Origin: Sedimentibacter sp. SX930
GTDB lineage: Bacteria; Bacillota; Bacilli; Lactobacillales; Aerococcaceae
DNA length: 64,000 nt
Direction of reading: 5' to 3'
NCBI GenBank assembly: GCA_002155105.1
Contig: MUZD01000001.1
Location: forward strand, 496,001-560,000
Part shown: one piece after another, positions 62,430 to 64,000 of the stretch
How the letters are laid out: each line of letters begins with the position of its first letter
Numbering within the stretch: the first letter of the stretch is position 1
Program-made: the position numbers and the translations under genes
The notes under the pieces: model-generated
Told to the model about the DNA's origin: nothing
Seen by the model: only the letters and a program-made list of their open reading frames with translations
Databases searched by the model: none

Positions 62430-63870
62430 AACGAAAAATGTGATCTTTGAATTAAGCCGTCCGGGTCGCGTCGGCTACAGCTTGCCGAAGAGCGATGTCC
62501 CGAAAACGGACTTCAAAGCCAGACTGCCGGAGCATCTCGTCCGCAAACAACCTGCAGAACTGCCTGAAATCAGCGAACTGCAGCTGATGCGCCATTACAC
62601 CAACCTTTCCCAGGACAACTTCGGTGTGGAAAACGGCTTTTATCCGCTGGGTTCCTGCACAATGAAATACAATCCGAAAATCAATGAGGTGACCGCCCGC
62701 TTGGACGGCTTCGCCAATATCCATCCTTATCAACCGGTGGAGACCGTCCAAGGCGCGTTGCAGTTGATGCATGAGTTGCAGGAAGATCTGGCCGTCATCA
62801 CCGGCATGGACGACGTTTCCCTGCAACCGGCAGCCGGTGCGCACGGCGAATGGACCGGCCTCATGATGGTGCGTGCTTACCATGAAAAGAATGGCGATCT
62901 CCAGCGCACGAAGGTTTTCGTGCCGGATAGTGCCCATGGAACCAACCCATCCAGTGCCCATATCGCGGGGTTCGATGTGGTAAGCATCCCATCGACCGCT
63001 GAAGGTTTGGTCGATCTCGAAGCCTTGCGCAATGCAGTTGATGACCAGACTGCCGCCTTGATGCTGACGAATCCGAATACGCTTGGCCTGTTCGAACGCG
63101 ACATCGTTCAGATCGCGGAAATCATCCATGGAGCCGGAGGATTGCTTTATTACGACGGAGCGAACCTGAACGCCATCCTCAGCAAAACGACGCCGGGCAC
63201 GATGGGCTTCGATATCGTCCATTTGAATCTGCACAAGACCTTCAGCACGCCGCATGGCGGCGGCGGACCGGGAGCCGGTCCGGTAGGCGTAAAAGCACAT
63301 ATCAAGGAGTTCCTGCCGATCCCGAGAGTGGAAAAGACGGAAGATGGCTATGTGCTTAACAGCAATCATCCCGCTTCAATCGGCCCGGTCAAAGGCTATT
63401 ACGGCAACTTCGGCGTCCTGGTGCGGGCCTACACCTACATCCGCACGATGGGTCCGGTCGGCTTGCGCAAAGTTTCCGAGAGCGCTGTGCTGCATGCCAA
63501 TTATCTGCGCAAGCTTCTCGAAAATGATTTTGACACGCCGTACCCGGTCATCTGCAAGCATGAATTCGTCCTCTCAGGAAACCGCCAGAAGAAAGGCGGC
63601 GTAAGGACTTTGGATATGGCCAAACGCTTGCTGGATTACGGTTATTACGCTCCGACCGTCTATTTCCCGCTGATCGTCGAGGAAGCCTTGATGATCGAAC
63701 CGACGGAAACCGAGAGCAAAGAAACGCTCGATGACTTCGCGGCCGCGCTGATCGCAATCGCCCGCGAAGCTGCCGAAACGCCTGAAACCGTCACCCAAGC
63801 GCCGCATCATACATCGGTCAGACGACTGGATGAAGTGCGCGCCGCTAGGGTGATCAAGGTGAAATACTGA
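62422..63870 (+). CDS. gcvPB: Glycine dehydrogenase (decarboxylating) subunit 2
   Basis: The PLP-binding half of P protein, 482 residues. It decarboxylates glycine with GcvPA and loads the H protein. The PLP lysine is Lys272 in [32 protein letters not shown] and [12 protein letters not shown] are further hallmarks. GGAGGG precedes ATG 62422. The operon ends with a long hairpin. The L protein gene is not in the window. Confidence 0.95.
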   Translation: MRKTKNVIFELSRPGRVGYSLPKSDVPKTDFKARLPEHLVRKQPAELPEISELQLMRHYTNLSQDNFGVENGFYPLGSCTMKYNPKINEVTARLDGFANIHPYQPVETVQGALQLMHELQEDLAVITGMDDVSLQPAAGAHGEWTGLMMVRAYHEKNGDLQRTKVFVPDSAHGTNPSSAHIAGFDVVSIPSTAEGLVDLEALRNAVDDQTAALMLTNPNTLGLFERDIVQIAEIIHGAGGLLYYDGANLNAILSKTTPGTMGFDIVHLNLHKTFSTPHGGGGPGAGPVGVKAHIKEFLPIPRVEKTEDGYVLNSNHPASIGPVKGYYGNFGVLVRAYTYIRTMGPVGLRKVSESAVLHANYLRKLLENDFDTPYPVICKHEFVLSGNRQKKGGVRTLDMAKRLLDYGYYAPTVYFPLIVEEALMIEPTETESKETLDDFAAALIAIAREAAETPETVTQAPHHTSVRRLDEVRAARVIKVKY

Positions 63871-63888
63871 TTTATTTTCATAAAGAGA

Positions 63889-63934
63889 ACAGCCCCCGAT
63901 TATCCATTGATTAATGGATCGGCGGGGGCTGTTC
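63889..63934. terminator. Hairpin after the gcv operon
   Basis: GAACAGCCCCCG pairs perfectly with CGGGGGCTGTTC, with an inner ATCCATT/AATGGAT stem. There is no long T run on the plus strand; it may act between convergent genes. Confidence 0.65.
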
Positions 63935-63950
63935 GTTGTCTGCGCAGTGA

Positions 63951-64000
63951 TTATTGTGCGACAGTCTGTTCCAGCAACAGGTTCATGTTCAGGAAGCCGC
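63951..64000 (-). CDS. C-terminal end of an unidentified protein
   Basis: A minus-strand frame ends with TAA at 63953-63951 and reads GFLNMNLLLEQTVAQ before the window edge. Its position after a hairpin convergent with gcvPB suits the end of a real gene, but 15 residues are too few to name it. Confidence 0.35.
   Translation of the reverse strand, partial: GFLNMNLLLEQTVAQ

Overview
The window looks like a chromosome segment of a low-to-mid GC Gram-positive bacterium of the order Lactobacillales. A Carnobacteriaceae-type genome, perhaps Trichococcus, fits best. This is inferred from the mevalonate isoprenoid operon, sigma-A promoters with AGGAGG-type ribosome binding sites, frequent TTG/GTG starts, a perfect CcpA (cre) site, a Zur-like box and lipoprotein signal peptides. 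No 16S or other taxonomic marker is present, so the genus is a guess.

Layout. 1-6.9 kb: the end of pta, tsaE with an acetyltransferase, a stand-alone structured RNA under a cre-containing promoter, a Zur-box zinc-binding lipoprotein, a phosphoribosyltransferase/hydrolase pair, and on the minus strand a dehydrogenase, exonuclease III and a small membrane protein. 6.9-15 kb: murB, an orphan two-domain ECF-type ATPase, potABCD, a MerR-type promoter before a cyclophilin-like lipoprotein, and ridA. 15-23 kb: serine dehydratase subunits, rpiA, pdp, an MgtC-like protein, azlCD, and a TrpX-type binding protein behind a leader peptide and two terminators. 23-27 kb: the operon mvaK1-mvaD-mvaK2-fni on the minus strand. 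27-30 kb: coaA and guaA.

30-37 kb is the accessory part. A manganese-type ABC operon lies between the intact guaA 3' end and a decayed second copy of that end, as if an element had once integrated there. Next comes an AT-rich cassette of two divergent reverse transcriptases. Between them is a strongly structured stretch with an ACACACAC tract flanked by hairpins and closed by a long-range stem. This matches the composition of a type 3 defence-associated reverse transcriptase system (two RTs plus a non-coding RNA) and is the most exciting locus in the window.

37-64 kb returns to housekeeping functions: a lipase-like hydrolase, a PadR/DUF2812 pair, putP, arginine decarboxylase (speA) behind a SAM-I-like riboswitch and terminator, agmatinase (speB), glutamate synthase (gltBD), a membrane protein of unknown role, a tocopherol-cyclase-like protein, YjbQ, a NUDIX hydrolase, a thioesterase, pyruvate carboxylase, and the glycine cleavage operon gcvT-gcvH-gcvPA-gcvPB. 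Themes are nitrogen and amino acid metabolism (gltBD, gcv, sdaA, putP, azlCD, ridA) and polyamines (speA-speB synthesis, potABCD uptake).

Three families of non-coding repeats sit just downstream of genes: hairpin arrays with a 50-bp period at three loci, unrelated hairpin arrays with a 52-bp period at two loci, and a long stem element of about 115 bp found just 3' of both mgtC and pyc.
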